Origin: Ciona savignyi
Taxonomy: Eukaryota > Chordata > Ascidiacea > Phlebobranchia > Cionidae
Reading direction: 5' to 3'
NCBI GenBank assembly: GCA_000149265.1
Contig: CH001698.1
Span: forward strand, 615,152 to 679,151
Length of the DNA stretch: 64,000 nt
Shown here in pieces: positions 22,572 to 35,800 of the stretch. Under the pieces are notes generated by a model that was not told the DNA's origin, ran no database searches, and was given only the letters and a program-made list of their open reading frames with translations. Every line of letters begins with the position of its first letter. The stretch's first letter is position 1. The translations under genes were made by a program, and so were the position numbers.

Positions 22572-25500
22572 AGCTGTGATATGGACAGTTTATTTCATAA
22601 GAAAATAGTTTCTTCCAGATAAAAATGTAAACTCTTTAGCAAAATTCTTAAAAATGCCATAAAAATCAAATTTTGTTTCTTTGGGCAATACCATTTGCAT
22701 ACAAATTGTATTCAGGAACTGTTCCGGCCAATTGATCCCAACTACATCCTGTTTTTCCACACCAGGTTTTTTTCTTATGCACAAGATGGTTGCTTTTTTT
22801 CCTTGTAATCGATGATAAAAGATAAATGCAGTATAGTGATTGCGATGTCATGTTTAGTTTTATATTTTAACGGATTTCCTGTATGGCAGTCGGGCTTATA
22901 TTCTTGGGTCTCTCGTGGTTTCCCTGGTGCAATATAACTAGAATTGGGCCCAAATCCTATAAGCTAACACCACCAGAAGATTTAATTTGATTGGACATTT
23001 TCTTCCTTATTGTATATAGCGTAAATGTGACTGATTACTCGTTTCAGTAGAATTTAATAAATGGGGATTTCCTGAAAAACAGTTAAAGATAGGTTTGGGG
23101 CATACCCTTCTTTTTGTCCGTATTTAAATTCTATATTTAATATGGATTCCCTTTGAATCCGAAAAAATATATATTTATTTCACTCTGTTTTTTTTCTTTA
23201 TTTTTTTTAACACATGCATATCATATCATGTTGCCAGATTATTGCCATGAAGGGGTTTTCGAATTAGGTTAAAACTTTCAGGAATCCTAACTGGCATGCT
23301 TTTCATTGTAATTCCCGCTTTCGGAAAAAAATGTAAAAAAGAGGCCTATTTTTAAGCCTTTTTGGCATTATCGCCGATATTTCCTAATTAAAAAGGATTA
23401 TTTACTACAAATTTCCAAGAAATACATAGGTGTACAACACAAATCAGAAAAATATAACTAAAATTTAAAAAACTTAAATACTTTATTTAGAAACATGGAT
23501 ATTAAGTTTGGATTGGTAACTTGGGATCCCATTAGTTTCTGCTTGCAGAAACAAACGATATACCTTTTATTTAAGATATACCAAAGGTGTTGGGGTAGCC
23601 AGGAAACCCAATCGTTTATACATGCAGAAAAATAAACCGTACACTCAACATGGGTTTAAAAATAGTGGTGGTTCAAACCTGGTTGACACTCTCTAGTTTT
23701 ATACAGAGTCTGAAAAAGATGTAAGTCCCTTTCCTGAAAAGGGTGTGGTTGACAAGTTGAGCCAAATCCAGCAAACCAACCACTCGCCAAAACCTCTGCA
23801 GTTATCGTTGCTTTGTGTTTTGGGAGTGAATAACATTTAATCCATTAAGTAAAATAATAAACCCAAAAATCAATAACTACCTGTTCCATGGATGCACCAA
23901 CAAGAATTTTATTATGTTCGCTGTTGTGTAGGTCATGTGGTGGTTTCCTTTGGAAGTATAAATTTCCAACAAGCAACAACAGTAGTTCTTCACTAAGACC
24001 GACATTCTGAAACAGTAGAACCGCAGTTTAAGTTTCTTGGTTCTTCGGGTTAGCAATCTGACATTTCATTGTCGGAAACATGTTTGGGTAAATATACAAT
24101 ATATGTCAAATTGTGGGTTAACAGCAAAAAAATTTAATAAAAACCGTTTAATTTTGTAAAAATGTTTTTAAAGAAAATGATAAACGTATTACCAACAAAA
24201 TTCTGAGTTATCACAAAGGCAATTGTCAAATTATCCCAGAAATACAGAAAAAAGCATTATCACAGGGGTAGCGATGAGGTAAGATTACCTGGCGTCGACG
24301 TTTTTATGATTGGATTGTATTTTATTAAATTTTGTGCTTGCATAAGCCAAAATTATCTATAGGGAGTTATAACGTCAAATTTAATCATCCTAATTAGAAA
24401 TAATTGTGTATTGAGTTATCCACTTACCAAAGAAGTTAAAAAGGTAGTCATTTTTTAATTACTTCAGTAGGTTCCCTAGTTTGTCCCAGATCATCAAGTA
24501 TGAGCATCAAATCGAAATAAACATTCAGATGTAGTGCCTAATATGACCTAGATGTGGTTTTACATATGATGAATTCCATACAATCGTAAAGCATTAATTT
24601 CCTTAATTTGGCCATTTATATTCTAGGAATCATAGCGACCAAACTAATTTCACAAATTAAAATAAAAAGTGTTTGATGTTAATCGAGTTGCGATAATTAG
24701 CGGCGACAATTAAAGCGGTTACATAAGAGATCAACAATACAATGACCCCATCTGCCGACTGGCAATCTACGATGAAGACAACGAGACGACATCGGAAGAA
24801 TGCATTGCAACTTCAGGTCTAAATAATGTCTATTGTTCGTGTTTAGACAACATGTATTGCATTTTTTCTTCAATACAAATCACTATAGATTTTGTCCATA
24901 ACTCATAATAACTAGCTATCTAGAGAGCATGCTATGGTTGTCATGTTATTTAGTAAATTTGGACTTGACCCTAGCTCATCCAAAGTTATCTAATGTAGCC
25001 GGTTCGATTATTGTTTTTGTAGGATTTTTTTCACTTTTCGTCAAACGCTTTGACATGAATGTCTTGTCCGTGCGAAATTTTAAAGAAGGAATTATTAATC
25101 GTTAAAAACTTTAATGAAGAAACTAATTAATCATTAAAAAAAAGTATATATGTGAAAAAGGCTTGGTTATTGACAATTAACATTATGTACCGCAACCCCT
25201 TCAGGAATTCACGATAACGTGGCCTTCTTCAAGCAATGGGATATAATAGAATGTGCCATTGGTCAAGCGATTATGATGTTTTCGTCACAAGTTATTCAAG
25301 CCTCCAGGCTCTAATCTTTTGCTATAACATCAAATAGGCGATGTACAGTGATTGAACTGGAAAGACAGAAGAGTTGAACTAAACAGAGAGTATGAAGTGG
25401 TTTTTGCACAATACAGTTGGTTATGGGAGATAAGCTGCAACAAATTTCGACTAAAGTTTAAATTCTTTAAGTTCCGGTTTACTGGGCTTTGGTGGGGTCT

Positions 25501-26279
25501 TTCCAGAGGTGAACACATAGAGTGTACAAGGCGGAAAGCAGCAACACTCTTTGGGCAAGAAACTGGTTGCCCAGTGGACAGAAATACCAGAAAGCAAACT
25601 GTATATTTAGATCGCGCTGTAATGCAGAGACAATTCGAAGCAAAGCCTTCGGCTGTAAAGAGTATCAAGTGACTCGAAATCGATTCGAGTTCTTTGTACG
25701 GTTTAATTGCCAACGTTTGATAAAAAAACAAACTTACGTTCAAACTAGTGTAAATACGATTTTGGAGTTGAAAGAAGTCAATAGATTCAATCCACGCACA
25801 GACATCACCATCCTCATCAAACGCTCGCTGGAGTTGTTATCAAAAGTTGCAATAGACAGCGCGACCTATACATGTCAAAACTTAAAATTTTGGGTTTTAC
25901 CCTGGGGAAATTCCCTAGACTTGTAAAACACTAATTGCCATTTGCATTATTTTATTTTATTGGGATCTTAGGGACCAGCGGAATTACACATTTATTGATT
26001 AATCATATTTCGGAAATACGAACTGAGATTTTTTATCATTTTATTTTTTACGAATATAGTGCTTAAAATAATCAAGTTTAAAAGAATTTTTATGCTTGTT
26101 CACCTATAAAAGTCTTTTTGGAAATATATATATTTTTATCCGACATATGCCATATATGACTTGTTCGTTCAAAATAATAAAAATAGTTATTGTGGTAACA
26201 ACTATGACCTTGTTGTACCCAAAATTAACATTTACGGTGTAACCCCGAAGGACAACCTTTATTAAAAAATTTAAATTAA
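22572..26279. other. Intergenic stretch, no gene supported
   Basis: About 3.7 kb. It includes the 5' flank of the Ser-Gly gene. Overlapping open frames on both strands at 25330-25926 show no family motif or splice logic and are not called. A GC-richer island near 24270-24300 and 24710-24800 has no feature I can name. Confidence 0.45.
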
Positions 26280-26425
26280 CTTTTTAGTTTTTAGTTTATT
26301 CATTTTTTGCGTTAGTAATTAAAAATGGCAAGCGAATAAAATCACGACACGGGAACAGGAAAAGACGGCAAAACGAACAGTCGTTAAAACACGCCGTTGA
26401 AAAAAAGAATATAGTTTAATAACTA
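26280..26425. mobile_element. Relative of the 165-bp insertion element
   Basis: AAGACGGCAAAACGAACAGT and CGTTAAAACACGCC match the inside of the insertion at 20354, allowing for changes. The ends are not defined. Confidence 0.55.
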
Positions 26426-26734
26426 GAGAGTGTTAACCACGTGTTTAACCATCACTATTTGTAAAACACATGTCGTATGCTATATATTCATGCTACAGGG
26501 TCCCTAACCACATTTTGTATTTTATACGCTGTGCATGTAGTTATTGTTTCTGCAAGCATAAACTCATGGGTCCCATAGTTATCAAACCAAACTTCTTCTC
26601 CATGTGTAGGTAAAAAGAACAATCGTGATAGGTTTACAAAGATTTCATCACAAATGTTTTAAATTAAAGCTTTTTTTAAGTGGTGTATTGAAATAAAGCT
26701 AAATTCCTAAAACAGTTCGATTTAGTTTTCATGG

Positions 26735-28216
26735 CTTCGGGGAATTCCCCATGGGCTTGGTAAATAAGTTTATGTTTTTACATATGTGGGTCATGTTAAC
26801 TATCATTTCTTAAAGTTTTAATCCGATTTGACTAATCCTTGTTGGAGATGTCAGTGTAATGTGGCATGCCTGTCACAATCATGAGTCAGGAACATCTTTT
26901 CGTTTTTAAGGGAGTTACCCTAAGTAAATGTTTTCTTTCTTTTAAGTTACACAGGGTGGCTAACGATCTAGCATTCCACCAAATCTGATCAAAATTAGAG
27001 CAGCCGGTTAAACGCTATGTTCCGAAAAGCTATTTTTTTTTAAAAATAACCGTTTTGGGTTTTAACGTCTCCGGGGAGTTCCCCTAGATTTATCACCCAC
27101 AATTTTGCTCCTGTGTATCTAGACCATGTTGTCTAACAAATGACAAAGCTTTATTACTATTTTATTATTTCTTTTGGTAGATGTCGGGGCGTCATGCCAT
27201 GCCTGTCACAATCATAATTTGAGAACAAAATCTTTTTTTAGGGTATTTCCCCAAGTAATTTTTTTTTATTTTTTCCTAGTGTTAAATCAGTGCCTAATGC
27301 ACTTACATTCCACCAAATCTTATTCAAATTGGAGCAGCCTTTTAAGCGCTATGCCACAAAAATCTAAATTTTTCATAAAAAATACCGTTTTGGTTTTAAC
27401 CTCCCAGGGGAGTTCCCCTAGATTTATCACCCACAATTTTGCTCCTGTGTATCTAGACCATGTTGTCTAACAAATGACAAAGCTTTATTACTATTTTATT
27501 ATTTCTTTTGGTAGATGTCGGGGCGTCATGCCATGCCTGTCACAATCATAATTTGAGAACAAAATCTTTTTTTAGGGTATTTCCCCAGGTAATTTTTTTT
27601 ATTTCTTCCTAGTGTTAAATCAGTGCCTAATGCACTTACATTCCACCAAATCTTATTCAAATTGGAGCAGCCTTTTAAGCGCTATGCCACAAAAATCTAA
27701 ATTTTTCATAAAAAATACCGTTTTGGTTTTTAACCTCCCAGGGGAATTCCCCTTGATTTATCACCCAAAATGTTGGTTTCTGCATATCTAGACCATCTTG
27801 TCTAACACATGGCTAAGTTTCATTACGATACCGTTATTCCTTCTGGTAGATGTCGGGGCGACATGCCATGCCTGTCACAACCATGATTTGAGAACAAAAT
27901 CTTATTTTTTAGGGTATTTTCCTAGGTAAATTTTTTATTTCTTCCAAGTGTTAAATCAGTGTCTAATGCACTTACGTTCCACCAAATCTTATTCAAATTG
28001 GAGCAACCGTTTAAGCGCTATGCCACAAAAAGCTAATTTTTTCATAAAAAATACCGTTTTGGTTTTTAACTTCCCAGGGGAATTCCCCTTGATTTATCAC
28101 CCAAAATTTTGGTTTCTGCATATCTAGACCATGTTGTCCAACAAATAGCTAAGTTTCATAACGATTCCATTATTCCTTCTGGTAGATGTCGGGGCGCCAT
28201 GCCATGCCTGTCAAAC
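26735..28216. repeat. Satellite of ~335-bp units, about 4.4 copies
   Basis: The marker GATGTC appears at about 26847, then GATGTCGGGGCG at 27180, 27514, 27849 and 28184, so the period is 333-335 bp. Units 2 and 3 are nearly identical and unit 1 is the most diverged. Each unit contains a near-palindrome GGGGAATTCCCC or GGGGAGTTCCCC (26739, 27073, 27407, 27741 and 28077). The array ends abruptly in an A-rich run at about 28225. Confidence 0.92.
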
Positions 28217-28225
28217 CTTTGACGA

Positions 28226-28372
28226 AAAAAAAAAAAAAGAAAAAAAAAAACGGACAAAAACAATATGTGTCCCAATTTTTCAATTGGGACCCATAAATAT
28301 AGCGGACGCGGCCGCCAAACCTAGGCGAAAGAACAATAATGTCCAAACAAAATTTTATTAAAACCAAACAAT
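28226..28372. mobile_element. A-rich run, hairpin and element remnant
   Basis: An A-run with a few G bases is followed by a hairpin (GTCCCAATT with AATTGGGAC at 28268-28292) and by GCGGCCGCCAAACCTAGG, which resembles the end of the insertion at 20354. Probably a third relative of that element, joined to the satellite. Confidence 0.45.
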
Positions 28373-29573
28373 ATAAAGCCCTGAAGAAAAGTGTGCGGTA
28401 AAGCGCGACCAGTACTGAGGGGGAGCCGGCTTTAGGAGAAGGTGTGGCCCGAAAGCGTGGACCAGAGTGGAAAAAGAAAAAAAACCCTAAAATGATATTC
28501 CACTAATGTCAGATGACACTATTAGTTTCAAGCACACTTACCGGGGCATATTTACATTAAATATTGTCATTAAACACACAAATTGCATAACACTAATGCA
28601 TTTGACACTTATTTAGAAGTGTGAAAAGAAGCACTACGGTAGTGCTCCATAGATAACAAAAAAAAAAACAATTAAAATGTTAAAATAATAATAAATAGTA
28701 AAAATAAATAAATAAATAATTAGCTATCCAAAAAAGGATGGCTAGAAAATAAAAAAATTCTAAAGATTTGTGGTGAATCGATGCTTTCGGGAACTAATAT
28801 AATTTTTATGTATAATGATCACGTATACTGTTTGTAGAACCCGTATGTGAACGACGTATATCTAACATGTCATTTGCGTCGTATTTACGACAACTAAACC
28901 GCCTTTTGTACTTAAAACACCAGTCGTTATCCCAATTAAAATGGGCGTCGAAATGTCTCCCCACTTTGCTATATATTGCCGTGTATGTAAACGTACAAAA
29001 TATTGCCACCAATCACGATACTATGCGCTGCATTCTCAGCAATAGAATGCAGCTTACAGAATAAAATACTGCCTTGCGTCTATAGTCTATATTCGGAGTT
29101 GTAAGTTATCGGAGTCAGAAATCAGAAAAGCACCGACTTTACAAACTGGAAAGGACAGCCTAAAGCGACCTTTTGGTTTAGCGAGTAGCGGCCAAATGCG
29201 CTTGCCCCCATAGAACTTAAAAGAAAAGACGGGGTGCTAAAGATTGCAGCAAGGATCCGATCATATTAAAGCAAATTGATTGTGACATGTTTGTTTATTA
29301 TTGACTGCCATCTTCATCTGGAGATCACACCACCAACTCTCGAACAGTAAATTGAAGGAGAAAGAGGCCACGAAGAGAAAACGGCCGACCTTCTCCTTGT
29401 TTTTTTTTCAGATTATAGAATACCGGTACTACATAACTATATACTTATTTATTTTTAAATGTACATAGATAACAAGTTCGATGTGGTAACATAGGAAACC
29501 ATTAGTTTGGTCTTAACAGAAACAAGCAATATACTGTCTCAAACATGCTCGTATCAAGGGACCCACAACTTTG
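28373..29573. other. Spacer, no gene supported
   Basis: Contains a GC-richer patch (28385-28475), a TAAA microsatellite near 28700 and otherwise unrecognised DNA. Confidence 0.45.
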
Positions 29574-29920
29574 TCCGGCCCGTTGGTCTAGCGGTTAAGT
29601 GCGTCGCCTTTCAATCAAAAGGTTGCAGGTGCGAAACTGGTCGCTAGCTAGTCGGTTGTGTCCTTGGGCAAGGCACTTTACGGACATTGTTTGAACCCAG
29701 AATTAATGGGTTCTACCAAATTGAAGGAAGTCTATCATATACAACACACTGCAATAGCTCCGGTAACACGACGATGGGCGCGAGGTGATCTGACGATTGA
29801 CCGTGTGTTAACCATAGAGATGTATATTAGTATCTCTATGGTGTTAACCCCCCTTGGTTTTCCCATTCACGGGGATAAACATGAATATCCTATCCTAAAC
29901 ATGGTCAACAAGTCTGGTTT
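29574..29920 (+). repeat. tRNA-derived SINE, best copy in the window
   Basis: The head has an A-box-like TGGTCTAGCGG and a B-box-like GGTTGCAGGTGCGAAAC, i.e. a tRNA-like pol III promoter. The body holds TCGGTTGTGTCCTTGGGCAA, CACACTGCAATAGCTCCGGT and an end with CCTATCCTA. Fragments of the same family occur at 13250, 21590, 21818 and 51960. The cloverleaf is not intact, so this is not a functional tRNA gene. Confidence 0.8.
29813..29840. mobile_element. 28-bp perfect-armed palindrome flanked by an 8-bp repeat, inside the SINE
   Basis: CATAGAGAT at the left pairs with ATCTCTATG at the right, and GTGTTAAC lies on both sides (29805-29812 and 29841-29848). This looks like a tiny insertion with a target-site duplication, or the footprint of one. 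Confidence 0.5.
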
Positions 29921-30328
29921 GTTAAGTTGTTTCTGCTTGCAGAACCAAATTATATGAAACGTGTATAAATATAAGGATGGTGTGAGGTAACATGCGTGCA
30001 TATGAATATGTTCGCACAAAGGGAACGATTAAAATGTGTTTTACAAATGGTAGTGGTTGCTGGTTGGCACGTGTTTATCGCGCTCCAGTTTTTGTATATA
30101 TGTGTTTCGTAAAAAGAAATTTACCAGTTCTTTGTATATTAATGATAAGTTTTGCCTGTTTCATTTTTCATACTTAAATAGTTTTATTTATGTTTTTTAG
30201 CTCGACATTATCACATCGCGCGAGATCGTTCATGTCACGTTTATTTGACAGAATGGCTGTGGTGTTTTAAATGTGATGTGATGCAAAGTTTAGTCACGTG
30301 TATATCACATGTAGACGATCCGTTTGGT

Positions 30329-30338
30329 TATATAAAAA
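30329..30338 (+). promoter_or_regulatory. Possible TATA box of the pseudokinase gene
   Basis: TATATAAAAA lies about 350 bp before the start codon. A TTGTTTAG acceptor at about 30620 allows a 5' UTR intron between them. Weak evidence in AT-rich DNA. Confidence 0.3.
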
Positions 30339-30682
30339 CATTGGTAGAAAAAATAAAATAGACAGGCATTAATACTGGGATATTACTGCAGACATATACT
30401 TATATTGCAATACAGACTGGCGATCAAGACAGTCAAAGTCCAGTCGTCCAGGGTATATATGGAATCTGACAGATAGCCATGCTCTAACTTTCATGCTCTG
30501 CACCAGCTTAACAAAAGGGCGACGTTAGCCCTATCTTTCGATATGTAATTCACAAAATTGCTAGAATCCAAATTACACCTGCATATTCTCTAAACCTTAT
30601 ATAACTTCATTTTGTTTAGAAACTTTACAAGTCAAAGTTGAATGATTAAAGAAGTGGTTGTATTAAAAAAAATCCAAACACC

Positions 30683-31753
30683 ATGTCACTAAATGAACCA
30701 ATGTGGCATAATCCCCAGGAAATTTTTACAAGTGGCAATGAAACCGATGTGATCTGTAACGGGGTTTATGGAAAAATACGGAAGGTCTATTCGTCTAAAT
30801 TCGGCTCCGGTGTGGTCAAATGTTACCAAATTACTGGAACTTCCATTTCCCCTGACGAAATAAAAAAGAAAGTGCACAATGCTGCAGGCATTTTGCACAG
30901 TCTAAGGCACAAAAACATTGTAAGTATTTATGGTATTTCATCTTGGGGGCAGTGTTATGCCATCATAACCCCATATATGATTGGAGGGAGTCTTTACAAC
31001 CTATTGCGGGAAGAGCCAGCACGCCATCAATATAATCAGCACCATGCTCGACCCTTGTTAGAATTAAACCACCTTGAAATTCCCATACCGCTAAAGTTGC
31101 GCATGGCTCATGATATCAGCTGTGGCCTTGCTTATATTCACTCGATAAAGACTCAAAACGATCAAAGGATAACTCATGGTTCACTCAAAACCAGCAACAT
31201 ATTGCTTGGTCCAAACATGAACGCACTAATCACAGACTTCGATGCAGCTGAAATAGCTACCTGTACTGGTCAAAGGAGCACAAATGGAGAGTCGCCTGGT
31301 CGCCAAAATGATATTGTTTATTCTGCCAATGAAAGAATAAATAATATATATGCTTCTTACACCACTTCCATGGATGTGTATAGCTACGGAGCAATTCTTT
31401 ATGAGCTACTTTTACACGAAGCTCCATACCAGCACACAACAGAAAACTTGTGGCATTACATATCACACCACCCTCCTGATATGAATTGTTTTGATGATAT
31501 CGCTGAATCTACTCCACAAAGTGATGTACTTATTCAAATAATGAAAGAATGCATGAACAGAGTCTCTCAGCAACGTCCTCCTATAATTTTGGTCAAAGAA
31601 AAGCTGGATATTTGCCTTGGGCAACAAGACCATGGAAATATTGCAGACATTGCCCACAAACTAATGATGTCCCTTAACCTTTACGACATCATACAAAGTT
31701 CTTCAGACACTAGAATATCAATTGATCAGTTACGGTACCCATGGGGTGGGTAA
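30683..31753 (+). CDS. TKL-type protein kinase homologue, predicted pseudokinase, single exon
   Basis: 356 residues, nearly all of it kinase fold. The glycine loop is altered (NGVYGKI). Lys46 (GVVKCYQI) fits the VAIK lysine, and the helix C region is followed by LRHKNIVSIYGI. The catalytic loop reads HGSLKTSN (165-172), where the HRD Asp is replaced by Ser. The DFG motif reads DFD (185-187) and the APE motif ANE. The F-helix Asp is kept (SMDVYSYGAILYELL). The missing catalytic Asp and the altered DFG predict no phosphotransfer. The HG-LK-SNILL pattern is typical of RIPK/IRAK-like TKL kinases, but I cannot name the orthologue. No death, CARD or other extra domain is seen. A regulatory or scaffold role is inferred. 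Confidence 0.8.
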   Translation: MSLNEPMWHNPQEIFTSGNETDVICNGVYGKIRKVYSSKFGSGVVKCYQITGTSISPDEIKKKVHNAAGILHSLRHKNIVSIYGISSWGQCYAIITPYMIGGSLYNLLREEPARHQYNQHHARPLLELNHLEIPIPLKLRMAHDISCGLAYIHSIKTQNDQRITHGSLKTSNILLGPNMNALITDFDAAEIATCTGQRSTNGESPGRQNDIVYSANERINNIYASYTTSMDVYSYGAILYELLLHEAPYQHTTENLWHYISHHPPDMNCFDDIAESTPQSDVLIQIMKECMNRVSQQRPPIILVKEKLDICLGQQDHGNIADIAHKLMMSLNLYDIIQSSSDTRISIDQLRYPWGG

Positions 31754-31756
31754 TCA

Positions 31757-32889
31757 TGCCAGTAGTGGTTAATAAATTATACTGCTATTTGAATAGGCTA
31801 TATATTTCATCAATGTAAAGGTAGTGTTGTAACATATCCCTATATATGTTTACCTATCACTTTGACTATGTTTGTTACTATAAACCCACATACATGTTTT
31901 GTTATGGGTGCAATTTGATTAGAAATGCATCTTCTGAATGGTCAAGAATATGTTATTTTACTTAAAGCATTTAATTCAAATTAATCATAATTTTAATGCA
32001 ATGCATATTTTACCGCTGTGTACATATCGCAAGTATGTTAATAATATCGTACAGTTTTGTTCAACTTTTATAATTTGTCATTTTTACAAACTAATCCACC
32101 ATTTTCTTTCCTGTGTATGAATTGATTTCTATGAAGTAAATTTTTACCAACTCAACAGTTCAGATTTGGGTTGTAAAATAAATCTATTTAGAGTCTACGA
32201 ACTTAGACCTGTTTTATGATTTGTCAAAATTTATATAATGTAGTTTATTCTTAATGATGTGTCAATATTAGTACTGTTTTGTGAATTTAGCTGTACATAT
32301 ATTTTTTATATAAATATATTTTAATACGCCAACTTATAAAAAAATGACTAGCCTATGTAATTTTATTTTTTTGTATTTTTTACAGCATCAAATGTACCGT
32401 ATAATATATATTAGAGATTGATAACGTACAATTTATCTGTAGCTTTGAATCTAAAATCGTGGTTTTATTTAGGCCTAATACTTGGAATCGAATAAAAAAT
32501 ATTTGCTAATTTTAATAATTTAAAGGATAACAAAGAGAAGTATAAAGTAAAATTTATTTGTAGATTCAAATTAAAAATATTCGTTTGTTCGATTGTTTGG
32601 AACGGAATAAAAAATATATATATTTTTCCCAATTATAAATGAACTTGGTTATGTTATTAAAATATGTAATTACACTTTATATATACACTTTACTGATTGA
32701 TTCGCCTATTTTAGGACATTTATACCAATGGTTTAAAAGATTAATTGCATATGCTTACAGCTTAAAAATTTTAACTGCAATACCCCATATTAGTATTTTT
32801 GCAACAATTTCCTTCTTAGTAGATAATCTGCATATATGTACATGCTGGTAGACTGTTAATGTCTTTTTAAGTGAAATCTAGAAATTTTT
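31757..32889. other. AT-rich spacer before POLR1A
   Basis: Strongly AT-rich, with TATATA runs near 32300 and 32615. No coding exon was seen. It should contain the POLR1A promoter. Confidence 0.5.
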
Positions 32890-35800
32890 ATGATGATTCG
32901 TCAAATCGGCAAGCCATACAAAACACTTTCTTCAATCAAGTTTTCATGCTACAATGCTGATGAAATAAGACAATTAAGCGTGAAGCGAGTGACCAATCCT
33001 CACAGTTTAGATGCGCTGCTTAACCCTACTGAGGGAGGTTTATACGACGCTGCTTATGGGGCTTCTTCTCGGGACGAACTGTGCTCAACTTGTGGGAAAG
33101 GGTCGGTGCAATGCACTGGACACATGGGTCACATAGAACTGCCCCTGCCAGTGTATCACCCATTGTTTTTTAAGGTAAAGTGTTGTCTTGTGCTTTTATA
33201 CCAACAAGTTTTTCTTTCAGTTTTTTTACTCATCTTCAGGTTAAATTTATGTAACTTTTGAACAGTGTAGGTTTTTAAACATTTTAGGAAGTCAAGACAC
33301 AAATTGGTATTTCAACTTGTCATACCGTCAATGCTAAAACAAAACCTATTTTTACAGACTCTAATTTACCTACTACGCGGATCCTGCATGAAATGCCAGA
33401 AACTGTTGATACCCAGGCAGAAAATCTTTCTCATGACAATGCAACTACAAGCGTTGGAAAAAGGGATGGTTCAAACTGTTTATAAACTAAAAGAAGCTGA
33501 AAATGAGGTGGATCTTGACACATATTTTTGACCTCTTGACATCTTTTCGGAACCTTGGTATGAGCCAAAAATCAAGGCACTTCGCTGACAATGCATGAAC
33601 CCATTGGATTAATAAGTTGTCCAAAAATCTATAAATCGCATACAACTCCTTGCTCCGGTAACCTGACCATGGCTGCTAGATAATAAATTTTTAAACAGAA
33701 TCTCAGAAATGTTTATGTTGTTATTTAGGCAGTGGGTATCAGTGTTTATGAAAAATCAAACGATGATGTTGCTACAATGCAAGAAATTCAAGAGCACCTG
33801 GAGAGAGTTTTATTAAAGCATTACGATGATATTGCGAACTACAAAATTGAGTCAAACGCGGAAGGTATGAAATCAAATCATGGTAAATTAGATTTTCTTC
33901 TAATCGTCGAAATTTACAGAGGACTTTTCTGTGCATTGGAAAATGTAATGCAGACATGTTTTGTGGTTATCTAAGTTTTTATTTTGACTTTATATTTGAA
34001 GTTCCAACCACTGGCTGAGGATATTTTTTTTTAAATTTTTTACAATCTTTAACCACAATACTGATTATATTCATGATTTTACAATGTGGAAAGTTTATTA
34101 AGATGTGTTTGCGCTGTGGGCAACTTACATTACCTGATTTTTGTTGCGAGCCACGATGTTTACGTCTGTTTATAAACCTAATTGTACTTAGCAAACCACT
34201 GCTGTTAATGTAATTCATAAACCCCTGCTGGCCTATCACCTCTAGAAATCGTTTTTAAATTTATTTGTTACATTATATTTTTTTAAACCAGACTGTGAAG
34301 AAGCAACAAATGGCTGGTCCCGTAATGCAGCAGAATTGCACCTGACATTGGTTTCAGAATTCATTCATCTTCTTGCTAAGCCTGTCTCACGATGTCCTCA
34401 TTGTGGGTAAGTGAGATAAATGTTAATTTAGTGAAAAAATTTTAATTCCTGATATCATAAAGACTTAGTTATGACTATGATCGATATCACATCGTTTCAA
34501 TTCCAATGCAAATGAAATTAAGAGTATTTGATTTAAATGGGGATTATTTAATATGGGTTATTACAAAAAGTGCACAATGCATTTTAAACACTACTCATGT
34601 CTTTAAAGAGACTACAACTTTTAGTTATTGTGAATAAACTTAAATTTTGTGTGTGGCACAACATTCACGAGTTGAAAAAGAAAAGAATGACCATACAACT
34701 GGTACATTTTCGTAACATACCCAAACCCGAAAATTAAAAAGATTTATTCTTGATTCCCTGAAAATATGGATCTGCATACTTGTCTATATATGTTCTCACT
34801 ATAAACATAGTATCCGTACTAGGTGAGGTGGTATCTTCCACATTGCAAACAGTGTTGGCCTTAGTTATGGTTCGGTCTTTTTATATGTTTAATGTTAATA
34901 AAATTTACCACTGCTGTGGCACTGCTGCTGTACAACTGTCTTTTTTAGCTCTGTTTATAGTCTTTTGGGACAGTTTTGCCTTCGCATAAAAACTTTTTTT
35001 CTATTTTAAATTCAGTATCGTTTAGTATTCTAGGATAGGAAAAATTTGAAACCAGATTAAAAACAATATTTTAGAAGAATTTTAGGATGGCCAATTATTC
35101 TACTTTATACATCCTTATGATGATATAATAAACCTTCGACCAAATTAGTAGTGATTGTAATTTCACTTGCAGGGGTTCGGTTGTTAACATCCGGAGCGAG
35201 CACAACAGCAGAATATACAGCATGGAGGTCTTGGAGAAAACCGGAAAAGGTTTTTTTTAAATTGCCAACACTGTTAAAATCTAACGACTTTAGAGCTAAT
35301 TGTGCTGTAAACCCAGCATTAATAAACTTGTGCTTCGCCACGATACTTCGTAATATTAAAGCTTCTTGTCATATTAAGTACAGTATGTCTGTCTAACAAT
35401 TTTGTGAATTTTTTTTTTCTCTAATATTGCAGTTCAAGAAGCGTCACAATCGTACATGACACCTTCTAGTGTACAAAATCACATTTCGGCACTCTGGAAC
35501 AACGAGAAGGACATTTTGTCGATGATATTTGTTGCTATGGCAGATGCCGCAGGAACCATGGGTAATGAAATTTTAAATGAAAGCTTGATGGAAATTGCTA
35601 CCATGGTGCATTTATAATAAGTTGTGCAGCTTTTTATTAACAAAATTTGATCATCGTTAATAAAAATTTGATAGTAAACTGATAAATATATATCTTTCAG
35701 ATAATAATTCTGACACAACCAGTGCAGTTGATGTGCTATTTCTTTCAGTGCTTTCTGTACCTCCATCTAGGTGAGCGGACTTTGGGCAATTTTATTTTTG

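Noticed and set aside
25330-25926. Overlapping open frames of 106-137 codons on both strands
   Set aside because: No motif, no family resemblance, no splice or promoter context. Overlap on both strands suggests chance in less AT-rich DNA.
28226-28251. Poly(A) tail of a processed retrocopy
   Set aside because: No gene-derived sequence precedes it; it directly follows the satellite and joins an element remnant.
29574-29650. Functional tRNA gene
   Set aside because: A- and B-box are present, but the acceptor and anticodon stems do not pair properly and the unit continues into a shared SINE body.
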